This document shows positions 48,047 through 57,868 of a stretch of 64,000 nt of DNA, piece by piece. The notes beneath the pieces are model-generated. The model worked only from the letters and a program-made list of their open reading frames with translations. It was not told where the DNA came from and searched no databases. The position numbers and the translations under genes are program-made. Location of the stretch: the NCBI GenBank assembly GCA_903882745.1, contig CAIRYG010000013.1, positions 1 through 64,000 on the forward strand. Reading direction: 5' to 3'. The stretch's first letter is position 1. Every line of letters begins with the position of its first letter. Source of the DNA: an uncultured Gemmatimonadota bacterium. Its GTDB lineage: Bacteria > Gemmatimonadota > Gemmatimonadetes > Gemmatimonadales > Gemmatimonadaceae.

Positions 48047-49975
48047 TCAGGAGCTGACGCGCAGCCCCTCGTCGATCATGCCGCGCAACCACTGTTCCAG
48101 CACGAGCGCCGCGAACGGTTGATAGCCCCAGGTGGCGTTCCAGCCGGTCTGTGCAGCGAGGGTCGCGGCACCCGCCGCGCTCAGAATTCCCGCCCGCACC
48201 AGCGCGCCGTCGCGCAGCGAACTGCCGTAGCGCGCGGTGAGTCCGCCGAGCCACGCGTCATACGGTGGTTCAAATCCGCGCTTCTGTCGCGAGAGCACAT
48301 AGTCGGGGAGTAGCCCGCGCACGGCTTCGCGCATCCACGTTTTGGGTGGGAGCTGCCAGTCGGGGTGCGATTTACGGAGACCAATCACCGTCTCGACCAA
48401 GCGATAGTCCACGAGCGGCAGTCGCACTTCGACGGACGCATGCATGCCGAGTCGATCTCCCTGCGTGATACCATTCTCACGCAGATAGAGATTGGTCATG
48501 AGGCTGGTGACGCGCATGTCGACGCGATCGGGCATCGCGTCGAAAGTGAACCACTGCTCGGCTGGACCGCGCTCACCTTGCATGGCTGCGCCATACACCT
48601 GCGGCATGACGGCGCGCGCTTGTTGGAAATGCTGATTCAGGTCGTACGACACGAGCTGTCCGGCAGGACTCTGCATGTCGCGCGCGCGTTCGGCCAAGCC
48701 GTCGGCCCAGCCGAAGCGTCGCCGCCACCATTTGCGCAGCCCCCAGGGGGAGAGGCGTGGCGGTGGTTCGAACCGGACGTAGTCGTTGAGGGAGAAGTGG
48801 CCGCGCGCGAGGGATCGTTGCTTGCGGAGGGTTTGGCGCAGCCCCTGCTGCGGCCAGCTGTAGCCCCAGAACAGTTCGTCGCCGCCTTGGCCCATCAGGA
48901 GGACGGGTACGTGCTGTTCGCGCGCGTTCTGCATGACCGCCCAGTAGCCGTAGCCCGCAATGTCGGCGATCGGGTCGTCTGTGGCGCGACAGAGCTGCGG
49001 AAAACTTTCTACCACATCAGCCGTACGGCACTCAATCTCGATCAGCGGAATCTTGAGATCAGCGGCAAAGCGGGCCGCGTCGGCGCGCTCGTCGCACGGG
49101 GGGCGTCCCTCGTAGCCCACACTGAAGGCCACGAGCCCCGGGCACTGTGGCGCCGCGAGCGCCGCGACCGTGCTGGAGTCGAGGCCGCCCGAGAGCGCCA
49201 CGCCGACGGGGACATCGCTCCGTACGACGAGCGGTGCAATTTCTTCGAGCATACCGCGCACGGTGGTCGCGGGGTCTGCTTCGAGGGGAGTCGCGTCTTC
49301 CAGATTCCACCACCGCGACGTGGTCACGCGCCAGGGCGCGAGCTCCACGACCATGCGGTGTCCCGCGTCGAGCTTCCGCACATCCGCAAGCGGAGTGCGC
49401 GGCTCGGGGACCCAAAGAAAATGGAAATAGTGATCAATCGCTTCGTAGTCGAGCGCACCTGAGGGCGCTCCGGAGCGTACGAGGGCGCGCAGTTCGGAGG
49501 CGAAGGTCAGCGTGCCCTGTCCTTCGTGCACGTACAGCGGTTTCTCGCCCATGCGGTCGCGCACAATGAGTGCGCGCTGCCGCGTGGCGTCCCACAGCGC
49601 AAAGGCGAACATGCCGCGGAGGCGATGGACGCAGTCGTCGCCGAGTTCTTCGTACAGGTGCGCAATGACTTCGATGTCGCTTCCGGTGCGCAGGGTATGA
49701 CCACGTGCGGTGAGTTCGGTGGCGAGCTCGCGTGCATTGTAGATCTCACCGTTCGCCACCACACCGACGCTGCGATCTTCGTTGTAGAGTGGCTGCCATC
49801 CGCCGGCCACGTCGATGATGCTCAGGCGACGATTATCGAGCCGCACCTGTGCGTCGCGCAGCGTCCCGTCGCCATCCGGCCCGCGATGCACGAGCGCGCG
49901 CGCCATCGCATCACAGGCTGTTTGATCGGCGGCGGTGAGTGGTGCGGCGGAGAGGCGTCCCGAGATGCCGCACAT
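48047..49975 (-). CDS. asnB: glutamine-hydrolysing asparagine synthase-like amidotransferase
   Basis: 642 residues. Cys2 (MCGISGRL) is the glutaminase nucleophile; ALVHRGPDG, NGEIYN and GSDIEVIAHLYEEL follow. The synthetase part has the PP-loop VALSGGLDSSTVAAL and GQGGDELFWGY. The length exceeds E. coli AsnB (554), as in exopolysaccharide-locus enzymes. Such proteins probably amidate uronic acids or similar substrates of the polysaccharide; free asparagine synthesis is possible. The start lies two bases after the stop of the upstream glycosyltransferase. A second member is fused to a GT4 at 61229. Confidence 0.9.
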   Translation of the reverse strand: MCGISGRLSAAPLTAADQTACDAMARALVHRGPDGDGTLRDAQVRLDNRRLSIIDVAGGWQPLYNEDRSVGVVANGEIYNARELATELTARGHTLRTGSDIEVIAHLYEELGDDCVHRLRGMFAFALWDATRQRALIVRDRMGEKPLYVHEGQGTLTFASELRALVRSGAPSGALDYEAIDHYFHFLWVPEPRTPLADVRKLDAGHRMVVELAPWRVTTSRWWNLEDATPLEADPATTVRGMLEEIAPLVVRSDVPVGVALSGGLDSSTVAALAAPQCPGLVAFSVGYEGRPPCDERADAARFAADLKIPLIEIECRTADVVESFPQLCRATDDPIADIAGYGYWAVMQNAREQHVPVLLMGQGGDELFWGYSWPQQGLRQTLRKQRSLARGHFSLNDYVRFEPPPRLSPWGLRKWWRRRFGWADGLAERARDMQSPAGQLVSYDLNQHFQQARAVMPQVYGAAMQGERGPAEQWFTFDAMPDRVDMRVTSLMTNLYLRENGITQGDRLGMHASVEVRLPLVDYRLVETVIGLRKSHPDWQLPPKTWMREAVRGLLPDYVLSRQKRGFEPPYDAWLGGLTARYGSSLRDGALVRAGILSAAGAATLAAQTGWNATWGYQPFAALVLEQWLRGMIDEGLRVSS

Positions 49976-49977
49976 GG

Positions 49978-51408
49978 TCAGGGCGCGCCGGTGGCGGCGT
50001 GGCGGTGCATCGCAAACCAGGCGAGATACGCACTCGCGCTCTGTGTCAGGTCGAACCGTTTGCGTGCATCGCTCACGGCGGTACGGCTCATGGCGGCGCG
50101 AAGCGGTGGGCGTTCAAGGAGCGTAATGAGCGCCCGCGCCATCGTGGTCGCATCGCCTGCGGGAACGAGCACGCCGCCGCTCTGCGCTTCGGTGCCGTCG
50201 AGGCAGGCGGCGAGCGTGTCCGCCGTAAAGGCGTTCCCGAGTGTCTCCGCAATCCCGCCGACATCAGTCGCAATGACTGGCGTGCCACAGGCTAGCGACT
50301 CCAGCACGACCAGCGGTTGCGTGTCCATCCGTGAAGGATGCACAAAGACGTCGGCGGCGCGATACCACTGGGCCAGGCGTGCCGGATCCCGCTCGTAGGT
50401 GGCGGCAACAAACTGGACGCCGCCAATCGATTCGGTCGGGGCGCTCTCGCCGAGTGCCACGAAGATGATCTCGCGGCGCGGAAGCGCGGCGCCGGCTCGT
50501 GCGATCACGTCGCGGAGGAGTGCGGGATCCTTCCACATGTTGTGGCGGAGCATGTGCGCCGACGCGAGCACGACGGCTGCACCGGCGGGAAGCCCAAGCG
50601 CGCGTCGCGCGGCGCCGCGGTCGCCGGGGCAGTAGGTGGCGAGGTCCACGCCGTTGGAAATCACCTGCGCGCTGGCCATGGCCGGGCGGAGGATCGAGGC
50701 GTCCACCTTGTCCATCAGCCAGTGCGCCGGCGCGGCGACATGGAGCTGGCTCGCGGAGAGGATGTCCCGTTTGCGGCGCCAGTTTTCGGCGGTCGCGTCG
50801 GCAGCAATCGGGGGATAGATCGTGAGGTCTGGGCACTGGCCGCACCCCGACTGCCAGCGCGTGCAGTCAAAGGAGTGCGCGCAATGTCCCGCGAGCAGCC
50901 AGGCGTCGTGGAGTGTGAGGAAGACGGGGGCGATAGTCCGGAGTTCGGCGAGCAGGCGCAGATCGAACCAGTCGCCATGCAAATTGTGGGCGTGGACGAC
51001 GGTTCCCGGCTCGCGGGCCAACTCGAGAATGGCGCGCGAGGCGGGAAAATCCCACGATTCAATGCCGGACTGTTGGTCGCGCGCGCGCTCAGGATGCCGC
51101 CAGCGGCGCGCAGCGCGCGTCAGCGCGCCTGCACCAGGGAGCGTGCCGGCAAATGGCTTGGCGGCCCCTTCTAGGGCGCCACACGCGGTTCGCCAGGCCG
51201 AGAAGGGCTCGCGGGCGGCCAGGTCAATGACCGTCGGGTCGTTGGTGTGCTTCTTTCCGACCGCCATTACGGCGCGCACGCCAGCCGCGAGGTACGCGCG
51301 GTGCAGGTTGCGGGCCATCGCCTCGGCGCCCCCGGCGATGTCGCTGGTGCTGAGGGTGAGTACGCGGAGTGGCGCCTGCGCGTGACCCACTGGCCCGGAG
51401 GGGCTCAC
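49978..51408 (-). CDS. family 4 glycosyltransferase
   Basis: 476 residues from the GTG at 51408, which overlaps the stop of the upstream methyltransferase by four bases; an in-frame GTG at 51435 is less likely. The GT-B fold is indicated by LRVLTLSTSDIAGGAEAMARNLH, VHAHNLHGDWFDLRLL, ISNGVDLATYCPGD, and the C-terminal donor site FVHPSRMDTQPLVVLESLACGTPVIATDVGG with the E-x7-E pattern. The C-x-x-C pair (SGCGQC) recurs in this GT4 subgroup. Retaining transferase of unknown sugar. Confidence 0.88.
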   Translation of the reverse strand: MSPSGPVGHAQAPLRVLTLSTSDIAGGAEAMARNLHRAYLAAGVRAVMAVGKKHTNDPTVIDLAAREPFSAWRTACGALEGAAKPFAGTLPGAGALTRAARRWRHPERARDQQSGIESWDFPASRAILELAREPGTVVHAHNLHGDWFDLRLLAELRTIAPVFLTLHDAWLLAGHCAHSFDCTRWQSGCGQCPDLTIYPPIAADATAENWRRKRDILSASQLHVAAPAHWLMDKVDASILRPAMASAQVISNGVDLATYCPGDRGAARRALGLPAGAAVVLASAHMLRHNMWKDPALLRDVIARAGAALPRREIIFVALGESAPTESIGGVQFVAATYERDPARLAQWYRAADVFVHPSRMDTQPLVVLESLACGTPVIATDVGGIAETLGNAFTADTLAACLDGTEAQSGGVLVPAGDATTMARALITLLERPPLRAAMSRTAVSDARKRFDLTQSASAYLAWFAMHRHAATGAP

Positions 51409-52103
51409 CACGTGGGGAGGTCGGCGAGTCGCCACAGACCAAGCGACTTATCGGGATAGCGGCCGTCGAACTCGGTGCATCCTTCGTTGATGAGGGCGAC
51501 GGGCTCGGGGAAGCCATAGGGCGCCTGCTGGAGCATGGTCGGTCGCCAATCGCCGGTGACAATGTCGTGGTTGGCGCGCGTGCTGGTAAACGTTGTGGTG
51601 AGCAACCACGTGGCGCCGCTGCGACGGAAGTTGTCGAGGGCGCGGCGGGTCTCGTCGTACGAGAGATGCACCAGGCAATCGCGACAGAATATCAGGTCAG
51701 CCGTGGGAAGCGCTCCCTCGACGATGTCGCCGAGCACGAAGGTGCGGTCGGCGGAGCCGTAGCTGGCGCGATTGCGGGCAATCAGCGCGGGGACGATGTC
51801 CACCCCGGTGTAGTGGATGCCCGTAAGCGGCACATGTTGCATCCAGTTGAAGTCGCCGCAGGGGGCGTCGAGGATGCTGCCGACCCCATGTGCCGCGAGC
51901 AGTGCTGGAATGGCCTCGCGGATCATGGCGGTCTGGCCGAGCTCCGAGCCGGGGCCAGACACCGACGTGGGGCTCCCCCAGAAGTTGGTCTGGAAGATCT
52001 CGGAGAAGACCCGAAAGCGGCGCCGAGCTGCCGCCCAGCGCCCGAGTGCCGGAAAGAGCCGCGCGAGCCCAGCGGCGAGTCGGTAGCGGCGGGCGATGGG
52101 CAC
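51405..52103 (-). CDS. SAM-dependent methyltransferase, class I
   Basis: 232 residues, GTG start. Motif I SILDAPCGDFNWMQHV and motif II TGVDIVPALI bind SAM, followed by LIFCRDCLVHLSYDET (motif IV/V). It matches the group of methyltransferases found in polysaccharide loci. It would methylate a sugar of the EPS or another small molecule. Divergent from the plus-strand glycosyltransferase at 52187; first gene of the minus-strand trio with the GT4 and AsnB. Confidence 0.85.
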   Translation of the reverse strand: MPIARRYRLAAGLARLFPALGRWAAARRRFRVFSEIFQTNFWGSPTSVSGPGSELGQTAMIREAIPALLAAHGVGSILDAPCGDFNWMQHVPLTGIHYTGVDIVPALIARNRASYGSADRTFVLGDIVEGALPTADLIFCRDCLVHLSYDETRRALDNFRRSGATWLLTTTFTSTRANHDIVTGDWRPTMLQQAPYGFPEPVALINEGCTEFDGRYPDKSLGLWRLADLPTW

Positions 52104-52186
52104 CCGTGGAAATTAGAAGCCGCACAGCCATTGCGCCACGCGCGGACGGCGGACTAACGTCACGGTTGCCTCCGGAGGCTACACCC

Positions 52187-53116
52187 ATGGGGAATCCCCC
52201 AGCGGTTTTGGGACCGCGCATTACGATCGTCACCCCGTCGTTCAATCAAGCCGCCTTCCTCGAGGAGACGGTGCGGTCGATTCGTGCGCAGGGGTACGGA
52301 AACCTCGAGCACTTTGTGGTGGACGGTGGCAGTACGGACGGGAGCGCGGCGCTGATCGAGCGGCTCTCCGACGGGATTGACTGGTGGGTGAGCGAGTCAG
52401 ATCGCGGCCAGTGCCACGCCATCAACAAGGGAATTGCGCGCGCCACGGGGGAAATCGTCGCCTATCTCAACAGCGATGACACGTATCTTCCCGGCGCCTT
52501 CGACGCGGCGATTGCCGCAATCTCCGCGCCGGGCGTGCAGTGGGTCGCCGGTGGGGTGCTGGGCTTTGGCAGCGATGGTAGCGCCTGCGCCCCCGTGCAC
52601 GAGTGGCACATGGCGCAGCCGCCGCGTTCGCTGGCCGAGTGCCTTGGCGGGAACTTTATTGCTGCGCAGCCCGGCCATTTTTGGCGCAAATCGCTCTTTG
52701 ACCGACACGGATTGTTCGACGACAGCTTCCGCTATCTGTTCGACATCGAGTGGTACGCACGATTGCTCGCCGCGGGGGAGCGCTGCGCGGTGATCCCGCG
52801 TCCGGTGGCCAGCTACCGGTTTCATGCCACCAGTAAGACCGTGTCCGAAGGGGACAAGTTCGAGCGCGAATGGGAACGGATTCGTGCGCAGTACCTTCCG
52901 CGCGTGCCGTGGCTTGACCAGCCGCGGGTTCGCCACCTCGTGGCGATGCGGCGTGCCACGGTCCGCTACGGCGCCGCACTGGCGGCGGCGTCTCGTGAGG
53001 GCACCCCTGCCGGTTGGCGCGAGTTCCGGTCGGCAGTCGCTGGCTATCCGCCAAGCCTTGCGACACGCGTGGCGCTCGGCGCCGCTCGGCGCCTGATCAC
53101 CGGAGTGCGCGCGTGA
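52187..53116 (+). CDS. family 2 glycosyltransferase
   Basis: 309 residues; ATG nine bases after GGAGG. GT2 features: ITIVTPSFNQAAFLEETV, VVDGGSTDGSAALIE, the D-x-D-like VAYLNSDDTYLPGAF and FWRKSLFDRHGLFDDSF. Similar in build to the GT2 at 47115, so both belong to one subfamily. Its stop overlaps the following GTG (GTGA). Starts a chain of five plus-strand genes joined by four-base overlaps. Confidence 0.9.
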   Translation: MGNPPAVLGPRITIVTPSFNQAAFLEETVRSIRAQGYGNLEHFVVDGGSTDGSAALIERLSDGIDWWVSESDRGQCHAINKGIARATGEIVAYLNSDDTYLPGAFDAAIAAISAPGVQWVAGGVLGFGSDGSACAPVHEWHMAQPPRSLAECLGGNFIAAQPGHFWRKSLFDRHGLFDDSFRYLFDIEWYARLLAAGERCAVIPRPVASYRFHATSKTVSEGDKFEREWERIRAQYLPRVPWLDQPRVRHLVAMRRATVRYGAALAAASREGTPAGWREFRSAVAGYPPSLATRVALGAARRLITGVRA

Positions 53117-54249
53117 GTCACGCACCACTGCGCGTCTTTATCCCCTGCTCGGGGCTGGGACGCGTTGCCCGAGGCTTTGAGACGTTCACGCGAGAAGTCT
53201 CTGACGCACTCCATACGGATCCGCGGCTCGAGATCCGCGTGTTTGCCGGTGCGGCGACCCCAGAGCGCCGCGACACCGTGCTCCCGTCACTCGCGCGGTC
53301 GTCGCGTGCGGCCGACGCCATTGGTGCGCTGCTGCATCGAAGTCCGTACTTCGTGGAGCAGGGAAGTTTTTTTGCGTCGCTGCTCCCGTATCTCGTGACG
53401 GGGCGTCCGGACCTCGTGTACTTCGCCGACCTCAACGTGGGGAACGCCTGCTGGCACTGGCGCCGACTCTCGGGTCAGCGCTATCGACTGCTGTTCTACA
53501 ACGGCGGCGCCACGACGCGGCCGTTTACGCGCACCGATATGGTGCAGCACCTGGCCACGGTCTACCGCGAGAATGCCCTCGCGCGCGGCGAACCCGCGGC
53601 GCGGAACGTGGTGCTTCCGCATGGGGTCGCCATTCCAAGCACGCTCTACGCACCGCCTCGCGAGGCACTGCGCCGATCCCTCGGGCTTCCGACCGACCGA
53701 CCGGTGGTGCTCTCGGTCGGGTTGCTCGACCTGCAGACCAAGAATCTTCCCTATGTGCTCCGAGAGATTGCGGCGCTCCCCGCGCCGCGCCCGATGCTCG
53801 TGCTGCTCGGCGCGGCAACCTCCGAGACGCCTGCGGTCCTCACGCGTGCGACCGAGCTCCTTGGCGCTGACGGATTTCAGTGGCACAGCGTTCCGCATCC
53901 CGAGATGCCACGGTGGTACGCCGCGGCCGATGCCTTTGTGATGGCGTCGCTGCGTGAAGGGTTTGGGTTGGCGTACGTGGAGGCCCTCGCGCACGGATTA
54001 CCGGTGCTCGCGCACGACTTTGCCGTCCCGCGGGAATTGCTGGGGGACGATGGGTTCTATGGTGATTTTCGGACGCCCGGCGTGCTGGCGTCGCTTCTGA
54101 CGCGCGTGATGGCGCGTGGGTCCGACGACTTCACGCGGCACGCGCGACATCGGCATGCGTTTGACCGGTTCAGTTGGGAGCGGCTCCGCGATCCGTATGC
54201 GGATCTCCTGTTGCACGCCGCGACCGCTCCCATAGTTTCCGTCTCGTGA
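53113..54249 (+). CDS. family 4 glycosyltransferase
   Basis: 378 residues, GTG in a four-base overlap. N-terminal FIPCSGLGRVARGFETFTREV, the hinge region VLPHGVAIPST, and the GT4 donor-site segment ADAFVMASLREGFGLAYVEALAHGLPVLAHD (E-x7-E) define a GT-B retaining transferase. The last part wraps back as in other family members. Sugar unknown. Its stop overlaps the next start. Confidence 0.88.
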   Translation: MSHAPLRVFIPCSGLGRVARGFETFTREVSDALHTDPRLEIRVFAGAATPERRDTVLPSLARSSRAADAIGALLHRSPYFVEQGSFFASLLPYLVTGRPDLVYFADLNVGNACWHWRRLSGQRYRLLFYNGGATTRPFTRTDMVQHLATVYRENALARGEPAARNVVLPHGVAIPSTLYAPPREALRRSLGLPTDRPVVLSVGLLDLQTKNLPYVLREIAALPAPRPMLVLLGAATSETPAVLTRATELLGADGFQWHSVPHPEMPRWYAAADAFVMASLREGFGLAYVEALAHGLPVLAHDFAVPRELLGDDGFYGDFRTPGVLASLLTRVMARGSDDFTRHARHRHAFDRFSWERLRDPYADLLLHAATAPIVSVS

Positions 54250-54998
54250 GCATCCTCGATCGCCTCGTGCGCCGATTCGTGCCCCTGTCGGTCCGCGTAT
54301 GGTGGCGGCGCGGTGGGGCGGTGAATCTCGGCGATCTTCGGTCCACGGAACCCGTGAGTCGCGTGTTTGGTGGCGATCGTGGGCTCCCGATCTGTCGCTG
54401 GTATATCACGCGCTTTCTGGCATCGCAGGCCGGGCGCGTACGAGGCCGCGTGCTTGAGGTCGCGGGCAACGAATACACCCGTCGTTACGGGGGCGCGCAG
54501 GTCACGCACTCTGATGTGCTCATGGTGGTTGAGGGGAATCCCGTCGCAACGATTGTCGGCGATCTGCAGAATGGTGTGGGGATTCCCGAGGGCGCGTTCG
54601 ACACGATGATCCTGACGCAGGTGCTGCAGTGTGTGTTTGATCTGCAGGGGGCCATGCGCACGATCCACCGCGCGCTTGCTCCAGGTGGAACGGTGCTCAT
54701 TACCGCGCCCGCAATCGCGCCCGTAAGCCAGTACGACGTGGAACGATGGGGCGAGTTCTGGCATCTCACGCCGCAGTCGCTCACGCGATTGCTCGCCGCT
54801 GAGTTCGGTGAGGGTCAGGTACAGGTCGGGGCCGCCGGTAATCACATCGCGGCGCACGCGTACCTTGCCGGGATGGCCGCCGAGGAACTCACGGACGCTG
54901 AACTCGCACCGTACGATCCCGATTATCCCATTGTGATTACGGCGGTCGCCACGCGAGCGGTTGCGCAACCTGCGCTGCGATCTTCCGCACCCGCATGA
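54246..54998 (+). CDS. SAM-dependent methyltransferase-like protein
   Basis: 250 residues, GTG overlapping the preceding stop. The methyltransferase core is recognisable from GRVLEVAGNEYTRRYG (motif I, with Ala in the loop where Gly-x-Gly is common), GAFDTMILTQVLQCVFD and ALAPGGTVLITAPAIAP. FWHLTPQSL is typical of small class I methyltransferases in glycan clusters. Substrate probably a lipid-linked sugar. Four-base overlaps on both sides. Confidence 0.82.
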   Translation: MSILDRLVRRFVPLSVRVWWRRGGAVNLGDLRSTEPVSRVFGGDRGLPICRWYITRFLASQAGRVRGRVLEVAGNEYTRRYGGAQVTHSDVLMVVEGNPVATIVGDLQNGVGIPEGAFDTMILTQVLQCVFDLQGAMRTIHRALAPGGTVLITAPAIAPVSQYDVERWGEFWHLTPQSLTRLLAAEFGEGQVQVGAAGNHIAAHAYLAGMAAEELTDAELAPYDPDYPIVITAVATRAVAQPALRSSAPA

Positions 54999-55942
54999 CC
55001 GAAGTGCTGCCGTCGCTGCGTCTTGCGGTCATTGTGCCGAGTTTTCGGCGACCAGAGGGACTCGCCCGCTGCCTTGAATCGCTGGAGCGGCAAACACGGC
55101 GTCCCGACGACATCGTGATTGGTGTTCGCGAGCACGACGCGCCGACGCTCACCGTGATTGGTGCCGTGGCCGCGCGCGGATTGGCGGTTCGGGCTGTCAC
55201 CACAGCGCAACCCGGTGTCGTGGCCGCAATGACCGCTGCACTCAGTGGCGTGCGTGCGACGTGCGACATCACGGCCCTCCTCGACGACGACGCCACGGCA
55301 CACCCGGATTTCTGCGCGCGGATTCTCACCGCCTTTGCCGCCGATGCCACGCTCGGCGGCTTTGGTGGGCGCGACTGGCAGCCGTGGGAGCGCGGCAACG
55401 CGGAACCGGTCGGGATCGTGCAGTGGTTTGGCCGTGTGATTGGCAACCATCATCTCGGTGCGGGCGCCGCACGCGAGGTCGATCTGCTCAAGGGGGTCTG
55501 CAGCGCGTATCGCACCGTGCCACTCCGGGAGATTGGCTTCGGCACCCATCTGCGCGGTACTGGCTCGCAGTGGGGGTGGGAGTTGCGTGTCGGGCTCGCG
55601 CTCCAGCGTCGAGGGTGGCGGCTCGTGTACGACCCCGCGCTCGGTGTTGACCATCATATCGAACCGCGCCAAGTGGACGATCAGTATCACCGGGGTGTGT
55701 TCAACGCGGACGAGTTGATCGTCGCGGCCTCAAATGAAACGGCGATCCTGCTCGAGTTTCTGCCCTGGTGGCGTGTGGCGGCGTTTCTCCTGTGGGCGGT
55801 ACTGGTGGGGACGCGCATGTTGCCGGGCGTCCTCCAGGTGCCGCGGTTGCTGCTCATGGGGAAGGGACTCCGCTGGCGCGAGTTCCTGGCGACGATGCGT
55901 GGTCGAGTGGATGGACTGCGCGCGCCGCGAGGTGTCGCGTGA
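54995..55942 (+). CDS. family 2 glycosyltransferase with C-terminal membrane helix
   Basis: 315 residues, ATG in an ATGA overlap. LAVIVPSFRRPEGLARCLESLE, the D-rich ALLDDDATAHPDFCARIL (D-x-D), and a Gly-rich acceptor region GFGTHLRGTGSQWGWELRVGL fit GT2. A hydrophobic helix near the C-terminus (VAAFLLWAVLVGTRML) may anchor it to the inner membrane. It likely extends the lipid-linked oligosaccharide. Stop overlaps the next GTG. Confidence 0.88.
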   Translation: MTEVLPSLRLAVIVPSFRRPEGLARCLESLERQTRRPDDIVIGVREHDAPTLTVIGAVAARGLAVRAVTTAQPGVVAAMTAALSGVRATCDITALLDDDATAHPDFCARILTAFAADATLGGFGGRDWQPWERGNAEPVGIVQWFGRVIGNHHLGAGAAREVDLLKGVCSAYRTVPLREIGFGTHLRGTGSQWGWELRVGLALQRRGWRLVYDPALGVDHHIEPRQVDDQYHRGVFNADELIVAASNETAILLEFLPWWRVAAFLLWAVLVGTRMLPGVLQVPRLLLMGKGLRWREFLATMRGRVDGLRAPRGVA

Positions 55943-57081
55943 GAATTGTCGTGGTCATGCCGCTCGGGCGGCAGTTGGGCGGCGGCGAGTTGATGCTCGC
56001 ACAGCTGTTGCGTCAGAAGCACGATCCCGATGTGGCGTTCACCGTCATCTTTCTGCGCGACGGCCCGATGGTGGCCGAGGCCCGTGCGCAGGGGCATGAC
56101 GTGCGGGTGGTCGAGGCTGGACGCTTTCGTGCGCTGCGTCGCCGATGGGCGGCGGTGCGAGCCATCGTCGCTATTGCGCGCGACGTGCACGCCGATGTGC
56201 TGCTCGCGTGGATGGTTGCGGCGCAGCCGATGGTGGGACTCGCGTCGATGCTGAGTGGAATCCCTGCGGTGTGGTATCAAGTGGGATTACCGAGTGGTGA
56301 TCTCTTGGATCGGATCGCGACGGCGCTTCCCGCGCGGGGCGTGCTTGTCCTCTCACAGGCCGGGGCAGCGGCCCAGCACGCGCTGCGCCCACGACGCCCG
56401 CAGCGACTCGTCTACCCCGGGGTGTCGCTAAAGAAGTATGATGCATCAACGCTCCCGAGCGCAGGCGAGCTTCGTGCCGCGCTCGGATTGCCACTGCACG
56501 GACCACTAATCGGGATGGTGGGCCGGTTGCAGCGGTGGAAAGGGATGCACGTGGTGATTGATGCGATGCCGAGCGTGCTCGCCGCGCACCCGGACGCACA
56601 TCTCGTCATCGTCGGCGGGGCACACGAGACCGAACCGGACTACCCCACAGAACTCGCCTCGCAGATTGAGCGGCTCGGCGTCGGCGCGCAGGTGACGATC
56701 GCAGGCTTCCAGCAGGACATTCCCCGCTGGATGCAGGCGATGGATGTGGTGGTGCATGCCTCAGATCGCGAACCCTTCGGCATCGTGGTGATCGAGGCGA
56801 TGGCGCTCGGGAAACCCGTTGTTGCCGGAGCTGCCGGGGGGCCCGCCGAAGTGATCACCGATGGCGTCAACGGACTCCTCGCTCCCTACGGTGACAGCGC
56901 TGCCGTTGCCCGCGCCGTCTCGCGCTTCCTAGATGATCCCGGGTTTGCGGCATCATGTGGAGCGAACGCCGTGGGACGGGCCCAAGCGTTTGAGGAATCG
57001 CGTTACGCGCGTGCGGTGGTGCAGGCGGTGCGGGAGCTTATCGCCCCAGCACTGCGGCGGTCGCAGCACTCGGATTCGTGA
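55939..57081 (+). CDS. family 4 glycosyltransferase
   Basis: 380 residues from the GTG in a four-base overlap. RIVVVMPLGRQLGGGELML at the N-terminus, GMVGRLQRWKGMHVVIDAM in the donor domain and VVHASDREPFGIVVIEAMALGKPVVAG (E-x7-E) are textbook GT4. Its 3' end overlaps the convergent methyltransferase-like gene by 44 bases. Last of the plus-strand chain; the exporter genes follow on the other strand. Confidence 0.92.
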   Translation: MRIVVVMPLGRQLGGGELMLAQLLRQKHDPDVAFTVIFLRDGPMVAEARAQGHDVRVVEAGRFRALRRRWAAVRAIVAIARDVHADVLLAWMVAAQPMVGLASMLSGIPAVWYQVGLPSGDLLDRIATALPARGVLVLSQAGAAAQHALRPRRPQRLVYPGVSLKKYDASTLPSAGELRAALGLPLHGPLIGMVGRLQRWKGMHVVIDAMPSVLAAHPDAHLVIVGGAHETEPDYPTELASQIERLGVGAQVTIAGFQQDIPRWMQAMDVVVHASDREPFGIVVIEAMALGKPVVAGAAGGPAEVITDGVNGLLAPYGDSAAVARAVSRFLDDPGFAASCGANAVGRAQAFEESRYARAVVQAVRELIAPALRRSQHSDS

Positions 57082-57868
57082 CCATACCAGTGGCGAGTCC
57101 TTTGCCGACCGCGACGATTCCGTCCGTCTGAAGCCCCGGCCACTCGGCCCATTGTTCGACGTTTGCGAAGTACGGCGCGTCTAAGGCATCGTCGAGGAAC
57201 CATCGTGTGCCGGTGCGCGCGACGGCCGCGAGCGACGGCACGGTGAGGTCGCGCGATTCGCGAGGGCCATCCACGAGCAACCAGTCGGCGGTACCGGTGA
57301 GCTGGTCGAGCACGACCGCAGGATCGAACCGGTAGTTGCCGTCGGATGCAATCGGTGCATCGAGCACCGTCACCCACGGCGTGAGGGCGAGCGCGGCGAT
57401 GCGTTCGCGCAGTGCGGCGGCGTATGCGGCGTCCTGTTCCAGTGTGACGAGATGGCCGGACGTCGCGTCCCCCTGTTCACGTAAGAGACAGGCCCCGAGC
57501 ACGGTGCTCACCCCACCACCGCACTCCACAATGCGCCGCGGCGCGTCGCGCAGTCCAGCGCGCCAGAGCCATCGAACGGTTTCGGCATCGAGCGACCAGT
57601 GTCCGAGGGTGGTACTGCCGAGTGCCGCGGCGAGAGGTGCCGGCAGGCGCGCCTGTTGGGCCGACGTGGGCGACGGAGACCGCACGAGGAGCTCGCGACG
57701 ATTGGTCGTTGCGCGAACCCGCCGCGCCGCACGTTGCCACACCGGCAAGGGGATCGGTGCATCGCGGTGCGTGAATCGCAGCAGTGCGAACTGCGTGGCG
57801 GCGAAGGCCTCACCCCACGCCCACGCCGCGCGTCTCGCTTCAATCCGGACGCGATCTCCAACGCTCAC
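57038..57868 (-). CDS. class I methyltransferase-like protein
   Basis: 276 residues from the GTG overlapping the stop of the ABC ATPase by four bases; the longer open frame upstream lies inside the ATPase gene. The core shows RRIVECGGGVSTVLGACLL (motif I), LVTLEQDAAYAAALRERI and DWLLVDGPRESRDLT, as in O-methyltransferase-like and FkbM-neighbouring proteins. The N-terminal 100 residues are helical and basic. Its 3' end overlaps the convergent GT4 by 44 bases. Probably the third gene of the exporter operon. Confidence 0.75.
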   Translation of the reverse strand: MSVGDRVRIEARRAAWAWGEAFAATQFALLRFTHRDAPIPLPVWQRAARRVRATTNRRELLVRSPSPTSAQQARLPAPLAAALGSTTLGHWSLDAETVRWLWRAGLRDAPRRIVECGGGVSTVLGACLLREQGDATSGHLVTLEQDAAYAAALRERIAALALTPWVTVLDAPIASDGNYRFDPAVVLDQLTGTADWLLVDGPRESRDLTVPSLAAVARTGTRWFLDDALDAPYFANVEQWAEWPGLQTDGIVAVGKGLATGMVTNPSAATAAVLGR

